The notes below the pieces were generated by a model. The model worked only from the letters and a program-made list of their open reading frames with translations. It was not told the DNA's origin and did not search any database. Source: Tolypeutes matacus (lineage: Eukaryota; Chordata; Mammalia; Cingulata; Chlamyphoridae). From it: a stretch of DNA of 64,000 nucleotides. The stretch lies in the NCBI GenBank assembly GCA_026826555.1, contig JAKSZT010054396.1, forward strand, positions 15,512,569-15,576,568. The letters are read 5' to 3'. Both the position numbers and the translations under genes were made by a program. Shown piece by piece: positions 43,991 to 55,559 of the stretch (position 1 is the first letter of the stretch; every line of letters begins with the position of its first letter).

Positions 43991-44104
43991 TGTTAACAGA
44001 TCCCTCTGCCTTTCATTTGTTCAACAAGGGCACAGGGAACCCCTGCTGTGCCCTCCAGGGGGAGCTGTTAGGGATGGGGGTGGTGTTGCACAATGATTTC
44101 AGCC

Positions 44105-44490
44105 ACCTCATCTCCCTCACTTGTCCTAGTCACATGGGCCTTTTCAAATGTCAAAAACACAAATTTTTTACTCCCTCCTCAGCACTTTTGCGGTGCTGGT
44201 CTCTCTGCCCGGAATGCTTCTCTCTGCTCTTGGTTTAGCTGGCCCTTTCCTGCCATTCAGGTCGCGGTTCAGATATCAGCTCCCACTCTGAGCTCCCTGG
44301 GCCCAAGTCTCTTTTTATCCTTTACATGGTACTTACGGCCATGTGAAATATTTTGTTTGTTCACTTGTTTTTTTGCCTGTCCCCCTGGATGTGATGGGAG
44401 CTCTATGAGGCCAGCAGTCTCTGTCTCATTCCCTGCTGGGACCCAGTGCCTAGTACAGTGCCAGGCACAACTGTGCATTAAATGAATGAA
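44105..44490 (+). repeat. LINE-2 3' end relic
   Basis: Long sense L2 3' end: 'gcccggaatgcttctctctg', 'cggttcagatatcagctcc', 'gatgggagctctatgaggc', 'cagtgccaggcacaac', ending 'ttaaatgaatgaaatga'. Confidence 0.85.
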
Positions 44491-44540
44491 ATGACCCATG
44501 GGCAGTGTTAGGTGATATGGGTCCTCTGCCTGGCTCTATT

Positions 44541-44630
44541 TTTTTTTTTTAAACCGGGAAGTCCTGGGGATCGAACCCAGGTCCCTCCATATGGGAGCTG
44601 GACGCCCAACCATTTGAGCCACATCCATCC
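44541..44630 (-). mobile_element. Short tRNA-like SINE monomer, antisense
   Basis: Perfect 15-base TSD 'ctgcctggctctatt' at 44526-44540 and 44631-44645. Confidence 0.96.
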
Positions 44631-44649
44631 CTGCCTGGCTCTATTAACT

Positions 44650-45090
44650 CACACACTGAGCCACATTTGCCTCCTCTGTAAACTGGATTGTGAAGTGGGA
44701 TGAGAAGCCCCTCACTCTTTGGTTTAAACAGTCCATGATTTGAAGGCAATTGCAGGGGGCCTGCCACTGCCAGTCTGGTGGTAATGGGTTATAGCTGACT
44801 GTAGGCCTCTGTCCCAGCCCAGGCCCTGGGGACCGATGGGAAAGTCATGAAGGATGAGGGAAGGGAGGGGTGGGAGGGACCCAGGGTCAGGCTGCAGGGG
44901 TGAGCATGGAAAGGCAGGGAAAGGCTCTAGGAGATGTGAGAACTACAGGCTGGAGCGGGGAGTGCCCAGCAAGCGGGGTGGGCAGAGGAGGAAGAGGGAG
45001 CATCTCCACCTCTGAGGAGAGTCAGATTGGGGTGGTGAGGAGGGCTTCTTTCACTTTTTAGCCTATGAGCTTCAGAGTTGTCTGAACTAT
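44650..45090. other. Unique intergenic DNA
   Basis: G-rich, nothing recognised. Confidence 0.45.
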
Positions 45091-45094
45091 TTTT

Positions 45095-45550
45095 GCAATT
45101 AGAAAAATTAAAAATGTACATGTACTTTGACCCAGCAACTCCACTCCTAGGAAATTCCCCACAGAAAGAGGTATGTGTGAAAACATCCATGTACAGAGCT
45201 ATTCATGGGAGCCTTGTTTGAAATAGCAACCAATAGGAAACAACCTGACTGTCCATTAATAAACCAGGGTACATCTACAAACAAGAAGAGTTTGGGAATG
45301 TTAAAAAGGAATATAGCAGGTCTATAAGTGCTGTTAAGTTAAAGAATGAAGGGGCAGAACAATGTGTACAGGACAGTACTGTTTATATGAAAACCTATAC
45401 ACACAAATGGGTATCAATGCTCAGATATCTGGAACTTGTTCCAATTGCTAGGGCATAGGGTGGGCATGGTAATAGCAGACTTACTATTTAATATGCTTTT
45501 GTACTTCCTGAATTTTATCCCTTGAGCAAATAGCATATTTTCCAAAAGGA
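45095..45550 (+). repeat. Ancient L1-like (L1M/HAL1-type) fragment
   Basis: 'actttgacccagcaactcc', 'ggaaacaacctgactgtcca' and a late A/T-rich part follow the order of an ancient L1 ORF2 end and UTR. Confidence 0.6.
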
Positions 45551-45734
45551 AAAAAAAAATGACAGTGTATATTCATGGAAAAAAAATAAAGTATACTTTA
45601 AATACAAGGGATTATTGTTGTAAGGTAAGAAAGGAAATCAGCAAATATTTATCTAGATGTGTCCTAGAAGAGAATTTCATTTGGGACTCGATTCAGATTC
45701 AACTCCTTTGTTCCATTCTAGTCCCCAAAGTCAG

Positions 45735-45905
45735 GTACAGGGATACCTGGGTTCAAATCCCAGTCCTGTTACAGCTGTGTGACACTGGACAAGTTATATT
45801 CAACCTCTCTGTGCCTCCCAATGTAAAATAAGGGACAGCTGTGAGAGTTGAATGAGCTCAGAGAAGGGTTGTGCCTCTCCCTGTGCCTGGCACATGGCGC
45901 CTTGC
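45735..45905 (+). repeat. MIR relic
   Basis: Sense MIR: 'acctgggttcaaatcccagt', 'gctgtgtgacactggacaag', 'ctgtgcctggcacatgg'. Confidence 0.88.
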
Positions 45906-46269
45906 TCTAGAGCAGGGCGCGGGTGCCACCTTCCTCTGTCCTGGAATCACTGTTCTCTACAGCCTTTTCCAAATAAACTGCTCTGATTCCCCACTGCTCA
46001 AGGGATTCCTGGAGGCAGAATGCCCTCCTCCCACAATATCTCACCACCCCTAACACCAAATGGCTCAAAAGAGGGGCCAACCTCAAAAGAAGGGCTTAGA
46101 AAGAGACCTGCCCTCCCTGAAAGGCTGCTCCAGGATAGGGGGCAGGGGCTTCCTCTGGGGGGCTTTGGAGCCTAGGGCCAGGATGTACAGGGGAGGTGGG
46201 TGGGGCACAGGGAGACACATCTGGGCTCAACTGAGGGAACAATTTAACGTCTAATTGAGAGGACATAGT

Positions 46270-46665
46270 CCCAGGCACTTACTATACAGCATCTCATTTG
46301 ATTCCACACAAATCCTATGAGACAGGTACCATCCCATTTTATAGATGAGGACACTGAAGTTCAGAATCCTTAGTCACTTGCCCAAAGTCACACAACAAAT
46401 ATAAAGTGCAGCAGGGGGGGAAGCGGCTGTGGCTCAATCAGTAGGGCTCCCGTTAACCATATGGGAGGCCCCGGGTTCGGTTCCCGGGGGCCTCCTGGTG
46501 AAGGCAAGCCCGCCCGCACAGCGTGGTTGGCTGACCCAGCGAGCACAAGCAGCAAGGGGGGGATAAATGAATAAATAAATAAAATCTTAAAAAAAAATAA
46601 AAAATAAAAAATAAATAAATAAAGTGCAGCAGGGAGTTTGAATCCAGGCCTGTCTCAATCAAGAA
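46270..46665 (-). repeat. MIR relic split by a DAS SINE
   Basis: Antisense MIR: 'cccattttatagatgagga', 'cacttgcccaaagtcacac', resuming with 'gagtttgaatccaggcctg'. Confidence 0.88.
46416..46617 (+). mobile_element. DAS-type SINE inside a MIR
   Basis: TSD 'ataaagtgcagcaggg' on both sides (46400-46415 and about 46619-46634). The sense copy is 'gttaacc' rather than 'gtttacc' in its head. Confidence 0.95.
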
Positions 46666-46699
46666 TTTGGCAGCTTTAGAGGTCAATAGCCAAATATTT

Positions 46700-47650
46700 G
46701 GCAAATGTTAGTGATCAGTAATCACAATTTGGTAATAACACTGCTGTGACTAGAGCTGGGGGTGGGGTGGGCAGTGGAATGAACAGCTTGGGGGATGATG
46801 GGGAGTTCAGATATAAGCTTTGGGTGGAGATGCAAGTGTTTGGTCCAGATGGTTGGATTCTGTTCCAGGGGTTCTAGTGGCTGGAGGACAAGGAGATACT
46901 CAAGGTCTGCCACCAGAATTTGGGTTTGGTGATCTCAGGTAGGCCACAGGAATCTGTCTTTTTCAAAAGGCAATTCTGGTCTGCAGTCAAGTATGGGGTT
47001 CACTGGCTTGGATCACCTCAAGGGCCCCTTCTAACACAGATTCTATGCTCTGTGGTGCCCTAACACCCACCACTGGGGGAGCATTCCTTTAGGTTAAACA
47101 TTGCCCTTTCCCCCTAGTGCTTCCTTAAATCCATAAGGTCTTAGAGATGAGAACACCTGCTCCCTTCCCCTAACTGGGCCATGGGCTCTGTGAGATGGCA
47201 AAAAGGCACAGAGAGATGGAGCACACAGGAGCCATACAGCTACCTTCAGTGGCGAGGATAGAACCAGCTCATCTTCCTTCCTCACCTCGCCTCACCTGCT
47301 CCAGGCAGAGCCCCAGGCTTTAAAAGATTGTCACTTGCCCCTCCAGAGCTTCATCAAGTGCAACCGTTCCTACTCTTTAGCTTCTTGGTCTTTTTTGGAA
47401 ATTCTGCTCAGTGGGGCCAGCTTCTAGGGCCCTGTGGACACTTCTGCAGTTTGTCTGGCCTGGAGGGCCCTCTCCCCGGCTCTGGGAGGCCAAGGACTCA
47501 AGCATGGAAGCAGGCCAGAGAGGCATTCTTGGTGACCTCTGGTTTGATGGGAAGGATTCAAAACGAGTAAAAGTTTAGCAAGTGCCATTTATTTGTTGCC
47601 AGAACCTAAAACCCATTTTTTTTTTTCCTAACACACAGACTTTCTGGAGA
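46700..47650. other. Unique intergenic DNA
   Basis: No supported exon, repeat or RNA gene. Confidence 0.45.
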
Positions 47651-47672
47651 ATAAAAATAAAAGATCATTTGA

Positions 47673-47769
47673 AGGAGGCGGATGTGGCTCAACTGGTTGG
47701 GCGGCCGTCTCCCATATGGAGGGACCTGGGTTCGATCCCCGGGACCTCCTGGTAAATTAAAAAAAAAAA
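47673..47769 (+). mobile_element. Short tRNA-like SINE monomer
   Basis: TSD 'aaagatcatttga' at 47660-47672 and 47770-47782. Confidence 0.96.
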
Positions 47770-47884
47770 AAAGATCATTTGAGGGTCCATTTGAAAATAC
47801 CTTTGATTAGTTTTTCCTTAAAAAGAAAATTTCTAACCTACCTGCTTTCTGAAATTAAACCAGGAAGTATGAAATGAACTTAGT

Positions 47885-48000
47885 GAATTCTGCCAGTACT
47901 TTGCTGCATGACCTTGGATGAGTTGATTTCAGCCTCTGACTCTCAGTTTCCACACTGGCAAAGGCCATTGCTCCAGTGGTTGGGTAGGCACTGGTAGTAG
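47885..48000 (+). repeat. MIR fragment
   Basis: Sense MIR piece with 'catgaccttggatgagttga' and 'ctcagtttccacactggc'. Confidence 0.65.
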
Positions 48001-48369
48001 TGCAGGGCTCTGGCTGCTAAGAGGAAGGTATAAGGAGGGAACCCAGAGTCCCGGCCAAACACCCCTTTTGGGTGTTTGTGTTTGCTGTTTTTAATCCTTT
48101 GCACCTTTCCCATTCAGGATCCTGGTGTGGTACTCTCTCAGCCTGGGAGGTGTCTCTGGTTTTACTATGAGAAAACAAACATCAGAGAGATTAAACAAAA
48201 TGTTCATAGTCTTACAGGCTGCCACAGTCACCCGGATATAAACCCAGGTCTTCTGGTGTAGCTACTTTGCAAATACTGTTTGCCATGGATTTGAACCTGG
48301 GATCCAAAGGATGGGCTCTGACCTTGACCTGTGCCACTTAACTAGCAGTGTGACCAAGAGCAAGGATTA

Positions 48370-48535
48370 CAACCACCTAGAGCTTACCATGAGCCATTAT
48401 CTTACTTAAATAGCACATCCCTGCAGCTATGCACAATTATCCCCATTTCACAGATGAACTGATCAAAACTCAGCTAGTAATTTGCCCAGGGTTAGAGAAT
48501 CAGAATCCTATTCTAGGAATGTCTTATGCTTTTCC
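48370..48535 (-). repeat. MIR relic
   Basis: Antisense MIR: 'ttatccccatttcacagatg', 'gctagtaatttgcccaggg'. Confidence 0.8.
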
Positions 48536-48544
48536 TACCATTCA

Positions 48545-48705
48545 TGTCATCCACTACTGGCTGACTGAGTTCCCCTAATACTTCTGAGCTTCAGTTTTCT
48601 AATCTATAACTAGGAATAGCAGGAATAATGGGAAGATTACGTGAAATGGCATATCAATTGGTTGGGGCAGCCGTAGGTACTCAATAAATTCTGCCTCCTT
48701 CCTCT
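48545..48705 (+). repeat. MIR relic
   Basis: Sense MIR: 'gcttcagttttctaatctat', then 'ggtactcaataaattctg' at the end. Confidence 0.75.
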
Positions 48706-49009
48706 CCTGAGACCATTCACACCCAAATGGAGCTTAGACCTATAGGTGCCAAGAAAAGATACCTAGGACACACTCCATCATTTGAACCTCAAGGACACTC
48801 TATCTGCCTTTCTTATTGCCCAGGTTTTCATGGTGGGTGAGCTGGGCTCCAGCATTTCTCAAGAGTGAGGCCACCTGATTCTCTTCCTTACCCTAAGAAT
48901 GAAATCTCAAAGGATGATATGTGTACAATAAATCAAAGGGAAAGGACCATAAGTGCCAGATAATGCAGAGGCCCTGGGAACAGCCCAGTTTCACTTCAAC
49001 AAAGGTTTA

Positions 49010-49250
49010 CTGAACATTTACTATTGCAAATGCCTACCACTCACCAGGCTCTCTGCTGGGCATTAGGGGGCTGCAGAGATTGAGGGGTGAGGCTCTATTC
49101 ACTCAGCAGGATTTATAGGCAATCCATGGAGTCAGACAGCTTCCCATCTGGTAGGTGAGACCGCAAGACAAGGTATTCCGAGGCCAAGGAGGAGAAAAAT
49201 GGGAAAAGGAGGTTCCAGGCAAAGAGAACAGAAATGTGGGAAGCTCACAG
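49010..49250 (-). repeat. LINE-2 3' end relic
   Basis: Antisense L2: 'ggtttactgaacatttacta', 'ccaggctctctgctgggcat' and 'ttccaggcaaagagaacag'. Confidence 0.65.
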
Positions 49251-49585
49251 GTGATGTGCAGTCTGGCACTGGGGGAAGGGAGGATGCTGAAGATGTTGCT
49301 AGAGGTCTTACCATGAAGTCACAGTTGGAGGAGAGAGATATAAGGGTTCCCACCTCCAGGCAGTCTCCCAGAGTTGCACACCAGGAACTCTTCTCTCTCT
49401 AGCCCTGTTTGTGCCCAGTTCCCCAATCAACACTGATAGGTGCTCATTACAAGAAGTATTTGGACTGCATGGGAACTTTGTGTTTATATGCTCTCCAGAT
49501 CCCTTTGGGTTCAGAGATTCTTCCATTCCAAGGACTGTGGGGGAAACACAGGAAGGAATAAGACAGAGTTTAAAAAGACACACTC

Positions 49586-49758
49586 GGGAAGCGGCTCTGG
49601 CTCAATCAGTAGGGCTCCCGTTTACCATATGGGAGGCCCCGAACCCGGGGCCTCCTGGTGAAGGCAAGCACGCCCGCACGGCGTGGTTAGCTGACCCAGC
49701 GAGCACAAGCAGCAAGGGGGGGATAAATGAATAAATAAATAAAATCTTTAAAAAAAAA
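49586..49758 (+). mobile_element. DAS-type SINE with rearranged B box
   Basis: TSD 'aaaaagacacactc' at 49572-49585 and about 49759-49772. The B-box segment reads AGGCCCCGAACCCGGGGCC: the usual centre is gone and the AACC present there belongs to the opposite strand, as if the hairpin loop had flipped with loss. Confidence 0.95.
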
Positions 49759-49937
49759 AAAAGACACACTCATATATTTAAGCCAAAAAAAAAAAAAAAA
49801 AGTATTTCAACAGTTGCTGAGCACAGATAATTTTGCTTCTTTTAAATATGCACAGAAAAAAAAAAGACTAGAAGACATGTGAATAATCTTTCTCTCTAGA
49901 TGGTAGGAAAATAGATAAAATAAAAACCATTGTATAG

Positions 49938-50044
49938 GGGTCGGATGTGGCTCAACTGGTTGGGCGTCCGTCTCCCATATGGAGGGACCCGGGTTCGATC
50001 CCTGGGACCTCCTGGTAAAAAAACAAAACAAAACAAAACAAAAA
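49938..50044 (+). mobile_element. Short tRNA-like SINE monomer
   Basis: Perfect 15-base TSD 'aaaaccattgtatag' at 49923-49937 and 50045-50059; tail made of AAAAC units. Confidence 0.97.
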
Positions 50045-50179
50045 AAAACCATTGTATAGCTCCCAATTACTCAGCCATGAACATGTATTGCTATTATTAT
50101 CAGAAAAGTAATAAACATTAATTTTCAAAGAATCCTTAACTTCATGTCACGGAAACAACACAGTGATGGGGGTCAATCA

Positions 50180-50290
50180 TGGACCCTGTGTCATTTGCTA
50201 CTTCTTTGGGCCTCAGCTTCTTCATCTATAAAATGAAGAGGTGGCTGAACTATAAGATCTGAGTCCCCTACTCTGTAAATTAATTTATAG
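50180..50290 (+). repeat. MIR fragment
   Basis: 'gggcctcagcttcttcatct' followed by 'ataaaatgaagaggtggc'. Confidence 0.65.
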
Positions 50291-51580
50291 GGGTACCTGA
50301 GTTTGGGAAAACTGGCCAGGCAAGTGGGTTTCTCCTCCTGGAAAAAGTGGGGCTGAACAGGATCTTGAAAGACAGGGAGAATTTGGACTGATGGTGGATA
50401 AGAAGAAGGAAGAAGGGGATGGAGAGGGAGAGGAGGCAGAATATTCTAGGTCCAAAGTTGGCCAGACTGGAGACATGCCTGATGGGAAGATCTATTCTAG
50501 GGAAGGGGGTGAGGTGGGGTCGGGGGTGAGGCGGATGAAGCCAGATTGAGTTTTAGGCCTGTGGAGATGGAGTTATTGAAGGCTGTCCGGGGTACCTGAG
50601 GGCTCTATCCGGGGTGCCAGGGGCTGGAAGTCCCTTGAAAGCTGGGGGTGAAGTGAAGCACACACCATGGATTGGCAGTGTTAGCAATCGGGGAGTTGGG
50701 GGGTGGGAAACAGTGGGTCCTCAGCACTCAGCAGGTGCTCAGGAAAGATTTACTGAGTCAGTTGGGAAAGATATCGCCCATCTTTAGGCCTCAGTTTCCT
50801 CATGTCTGAAATAGCAGTTTATGATGGAGATTGTAAGGGAGACTAGCAACACTCCTATATGGTGCTACTAGTCCTTTTTAGCAGATGCACAGAGGAGCCG
50901 AGTTACTTGTCCAAGGTGTGGGATCCTAAATGGTTTCTAACTGCAAAACCAGCTCTTTCCATTCCATCGTCCCTGAGAGTTGTTTCCAGCCTAAAACCCA
51001 GGTTCTCTGATCTAGCTTGGCGGGTAAAATCAGGACAGAAAGTAGGCGCCGGGGTCCCATAGGACTCCCCTCACCTCTTGGCAGTGGCTTCCAAGGCCCA
51101 ATGACGCCTCTGGTCGGGATCCCCGGAGTCGCTCGGGTCTAAGCTGGAATCCGAGGTGAGGCGCCGGGAAGGGGTCCAGTCCTCCCGCAGCTCCACAGGG
51201 ATCGGGGCTGCTGCGCTTCAAGCACAACTGCAGGTGGGCACGGGTTTCTACAAGGTGACGCAAGGGCGGGTCCCAGTGGGTGTGGGTTTTCAAATGCAAG
51301 CGCAAACCAGATGGGGCGGCCAAGCCCTCGAGACCCGGAGGGTGGGAGTCGCCCGAGCTGCTCGGTTGCTCTCCCCTCCACCTTCCTCGGGCTCTGACTA
51401 GGAGTAGGGGAAAGGCGTGAGGGACCGAAGCCGAGGGAGAAGATCCAAAAGCCGGGGTATGGAACGGGGGGCCTCGAACGAAACGTCCTCGGACACTTGA
51501 GATACCCGCTCCCGGGGCTAATAACCAGAAGACTCGATTCCCCTACCCTAAGTCCTATTCAAAGACTGCGAGCGGGAAGG
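50290..51580. other. Unique DNA upstream of the RBPMS2 CpG island
   Basis: GC content and CpG frequency climb from about 51040. A weak MIR piece ('ctcagtttcctcatgtctga') lies near 50790. No coding exon is supported. Confidence 0.45.
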
Positions 51581-51589
51581 GAGTTTGAG

Positions 51590-51705
51590 ATGCAGAGTCC
51601 CACCCTCTGGGCCTGGAGCCTGAGGCCAGAGAGGGGAAGTGATCTCCTCAAGGTCACGCAGCCAAACAACTCCGAGCCAAGGTCGGCCCTCAAGTGTTCT
51701 GTCTT
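51590..51705 (-). repeat. MIR fragment
   Basis: Antisense MIR: 'cctgaggccagagaggggaa', 'ctcaaggtcacgcagcc'. Confidence 0.65.
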
Positions 51706-51879
51706 CGGGCCACCATCCCCAAAATCTGGTCCCCCGCGACCCAGTGCTAGGGGGGAGAGAGAAGAATGTGGACCCGAACTGGGCGATTGGATTTAGGGGT
51801 GAAAGGAGTGCGGGGCTCAAGGTAACCTCCCTCCGAAAGCCGATGACCACAGAGCCCCACTGCGGGCGCCACTTGCGTG

Positions 51880-52980
51880 AGGCCTCCGGGGCTGGGACGC
51901 CAAGGGACCCGAGGAGCAAGGCGCACGGCATCGACTCCACGTTCCGCGGGCTGGGACGACGCGGAGCGCGCGGCCCCTTTAAGAAAGTTCTTTGGGAGAG
52001 TTCGTCGAAGTTTTAAAAGTTGTCATGGAAAAGGGAAACGGGGAAAACGAGAGCGAGCGAGAGAGAGAGAGAGATGACGAGGGGAAGAGGGCAAAAGCCC
52101 CGCCGGAGGCCGGCCGCGGCGCGCCCGGGTCCGGGGCGAGCCCGCCCGCGGTGGGCGGCGGGGATTGGCTGCGCGTTCCCCCGGAGACCGCGCGGAGGGC
52201 GGGGGAGGGGGCCGGCCCTGCCCCAGCTGAGACCGGTTCCGGCCCCCGCCCCCCGCCGCCGCCCGGCGCCCGCCCCCCGCCGCCGCCGCCGCCGCGAGCG
52301 CACTCGCCGGCCGCAGTGAAAAGGCGGAGGCGGCGGCCGCTACGGCTCGGCTCCGGTTCCCAGCGCCTCCCCCGCCGCACTCCCTCCCTGCCTCCTGCAC
52401 CCGCCAAACTTGATGTGACCCCACCCCGACGCGGCGGCTGCCCCTCTCACCGCCCCGCGCGCCCCCCACCGCCACCCCACCCCGCACCCCCGGAGCGCAC
52501 CGCTCACCGCGCGCCTTCCCACCTCCCCGCGGGGGCCGGGGGTCGCGCGCCCTCCGTGCTCCCTTCCCCTCGACCGCCCTCTCCCCCTCCCCCGCACCAT
52601 GAGCAACCTGAAGCCGGACGGCGAGCACGGCACCGGCACGGGCACAGGCACGGGCTCCGGCGGCGCCCTGGAGGAGGAGGTGGGTCTGCGGCCCCAGAAC
52701 CTGTCCGACTGAGTGCACGCGGAGGTGGGCGGGGGACACGGCGCGGGGTCAGTCTGGCAGTCGCTCCAGGCGCCTTCCCGCCGCTGCCCTTCGCTCCGGG
52801 AGGAGCAGCCTGTGTCCGGCGGACGGGGCGTGCGGCCTGGACTGCCCCGCCGGGCGGGCATTGTTTCTCCGTCCTCCCGGGCGCGGCCCGCGGCCCGTGC
52901 GTCCAGGGGCGGGCGAGCAGCGCCTGCCGCCTGCGCGCCCCTAGCTCCCCGACCTCGGGCCCGGCTCGCTGCCCTCCTTG
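51880..52980 (+). promoter_or_regulatory. RBPMS2: CpG island and promoter of RBPMS2
   Basis: Very GC- and CpG-rich for about 1.1 kb. A GGGCGG (Sp1-type) site near 52154 lies next to ATTGG (CCAAT) at 52164-52168. A (GA)n run lies near 52050-52070. There is no TATA box, as usual for CpG-island promoters. The start site probably lies between about 52170 and 52400, which is inferred. Confidence 0.75.
52599..52679 (+). CDS. RBPMS2: RNA-binding protein RBPMS2, first coding exon
   Basis: RBPMS2 is a single-RRM RNA-binding protein active in smooth muscle and heart development and in alternative splicing. The exon encodes 27 residues, [11 protein letters not shown], then a Gly-Thr run, then SGGALEEE, matching the known N-terminus just before the RRM. 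The ATG at 52599 has a good context (CACCATGA). A GTGGGT donor begins at 52680, giving phase 0. The RRM-coding exons are not seen in the remaining 11.3 kb, so they lie to the right of the window. Position and orientation after PIF1 match human synteny. The GT run, encoded by repeated GGCACN units, is the only variable part. Confidence 0.93.
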
Positions 52981-55559
52981 AGGCGCTTCTCCCTCATGGC
53001 CGGGACTCCCGCCTCGGCGGGAAGGAATTGAGAGAGACTAACACGGCGGGATGACGCGCGGGCGGGCAGGACCGACCCACACTCCCTAGCCTTTTCCACC
53101 CTGACCCCTCCCGTGACCTTGGAGTCCTGGGCCGGCCGCCTGGCACCTTGATTCACTAGAACTGTGGTCTCGGGGGTGGGCGGGCTTTCTTCACAGCCCC
53201 AGGACCTGGGCAGAAGAGTCAGTCCGGACTTGGGGCTGGGAAGGAGATGGCTAAAGACAGCCTCCTCCCCGTTCTTCTCCCGCTGGTTTTGTCTTGGCCG
53301 CCAAGTCAATACCCCAAAGCCGGCCTGGGCAGGATTCTGTAGGGAGAGGCGACATCATCTCGTCCGTCGGCCGTGTACTAAGAGGTGGGAGTATGAGGCG
53401 TCTTTACACAACCACCAGCAGCTGGGAGGCTAATGGGATGGTGAAATAGGGGAGGATGTAGGGATGGGCGGGAGGGTGGATAAAAGCCTTAAAACTATAA
53501 GCGAATTGGGGACCAGGAACCAGGCCAGCAGAGAACTGGTGTGGAACGGGGACAGGCTTCCCAGTTCCCTTGAAAGGCCTCTGGCCTCTGATGTGTCATT
53601 CCCGGCCCTTACAAGCCCCTGCCCAGGAAACTCAGGGCCAATTATCCACCCCGAGCTTCTTTTCCCCTTGATATGGGGAGAAACCGCACAGCCTCTTGGT
53701 GGGGGCTGGTATTGCTCTCTCCCTCCAGTCATGTGGCCCAGTCAGGCTGTGGGTTTGGTGCAGAGTGGAGGGGATGACCCTGGCTGGTCTGGGCGCTGCT
53801 GTGCCTGAGGGATGGGGGGTTGGGGGCAGCTGCCAGCTCCCATGCTTAGCTCCTCAGAGGCCTGCAGCCAGCCGTCCCCAGACCAAGTCCACCAATAGCA
53901 TGATGTCTTGAGCATCCAGGTCTGGATCCCACTTTGGGAAAACAGACACAGTTGTACAACTCTTCACCCTGAAGGGTGTGGCAAGGGAGGGCCTGACTTG
54001 GCCAATGGTGGCTGTAGTGAGGTGGGGTTGTTTTGGCTCCTGAAGGCCTTGTCTTCCTGGGACCTAGATGCCAACTGGCCCTTACCTTTGGGAAGCTTAA
54101 CCCCATGTTGACTGTACTTGGTTGTTCAGAAACTCCCCTGAGAGTTGGGGGAGGGTGACAGGGTGGCCTGTGTGTGTGTTGGAGGCAGGTATCTCTTCTT
54201 GGCCCCTGTGGGCAGAAGCGGAGGGAAGCAGTCTCTTTTGGAGCTGGAGAAGGAACCAGAACACGCCTTCTGCCAGAGACCCCACTTCAGCAGACTTTTC
54301 TAAGTGCCTTTTCTGGGAGAGAGCAGGATCCTCAAAGAGAGGAATCTTTGCTGTTCTTCCTTGGGGGCTGGAGTGGGCTACAGCGCTAGTGGTTCAAGCA
54401 TCAGTGTGACTAGTGGCTGCCGTGGGGTGTGGGCTTGTGCTTAGCAGAGGTCTAAAACTCAGGGCTCTAGAGCCCAGGATCTGCTCTGGTCAGGTAAGAG
54501 CAAGGATGGGCTCTCTGCCCTTGCCAGCTTTCTGAACAGTGGGTCAAGACCTCTGCTGGGGCCTTCATCTTGAATTGGTGGTTTGGGCTGGGACTGGACT
54601 CCTTCCTGCTAGCTTAGATGCCCACCAAGAGCCATTATCTGGGGAATCTTCTAGCAGTGGTGGTTTACTCCTGGCTGACCCAGGCTGGCTCTTCCTAATT
54701 GGCTATTGGAAATTATCAGAACAAGTCTGTAGAAAACCAAGGGACCCACCCTGCTGTCTGCCATGAAACGTAAGCTCCTAAAGGAGAAGGGGGTTTATTT
54801 TCATGGGGTTGCTTGTTTTCTTAATCTGCTTTGTATCTGCTTGCCTATCGTACCCATGGGGCTTCATCCATGTCATCAGCATTAGACTCTTTTTCTGGAC
54901 TAAGGGTTAGGAATACAGGTGAAAAGGTCGTAGACTGAGGTGAGAAGGACTTGCTAGGGAGTAATATGTGACATGCAATGATTGAGTATCTCTGGGAAGG
55001 ATGTATGTGGTTTGAAAACATATTCTATATTTCATAATACAGACTACATAATATAGGCTTTTCTAGTTTTTAATTGGGGGTGTAGAATTTGGATCCTTGG
55101 TAGAATTTGAAGAAGTTTTGTGCCAGCCTAGTGATAAGCTATAGAGAGGTAGGGGTTAATGGTAGCTAGGAGGGCAGCTAGACCAGTGGGTCTCAGCTCC
55201 CTCACCCCCTCGTCTCTGCTTGTCCATTGCATGCATTGTAGTGGGGCCAAGATGGTTCCTTGCAGGCCTGGTACCCCAGGGCCCATCATGAAATCCTCAG
55301 AGGATTTTCTGAAGAGATGGCCTGGGTTAGCTCTGGATAAATGTGAAGGAATCTTGGGGTCTAGTGTGTGACTTGGGCACCTGTGCTTTTCTTTTCTCTG
55401 CCATCAAAAGCATTTGAAAGAATCTGGGACATCTGCAGGCTTTCTGGGCATGAAGGATGGGATGGGACTTCCATGCCTCTGGGTTCTTACCAAGAAGCGA
55501 AGCCCGGGTAGACTGTGATCATTTCTCACCTGCTTAAACAACCTAATGCAGGTCTGTAC

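Noticed and set aside
43532..43996. Open frame of 154 codons as a gene
   Set aside because: No family resemblance, ends inside a MIR relic, and no promoter or splice context.
44050..44072. Second CTCF-like site (CCTCCAGGGGGAGC)
   Set aside because: The core is only partly consensus and lies beside repeat-derived DNA; too weak to call.
12680..50044. CRISPR-like or other regularly spaced repeat array
   Set aside because: The many near-identical repeats are irregularly spaced, in both orientations, each with its own TSD; they are SINEs in a mammalian genome.
51992..52981. Long + strand open frame (329 codons) over the CpG island
   Set aside because: Stop codons are rare in very GC-rich DNA. 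The frame runs across the RBPMS2 5' UTR, exon 1 and donor in a different frame, and the product is low-complexity Pro/Arg/Ala.
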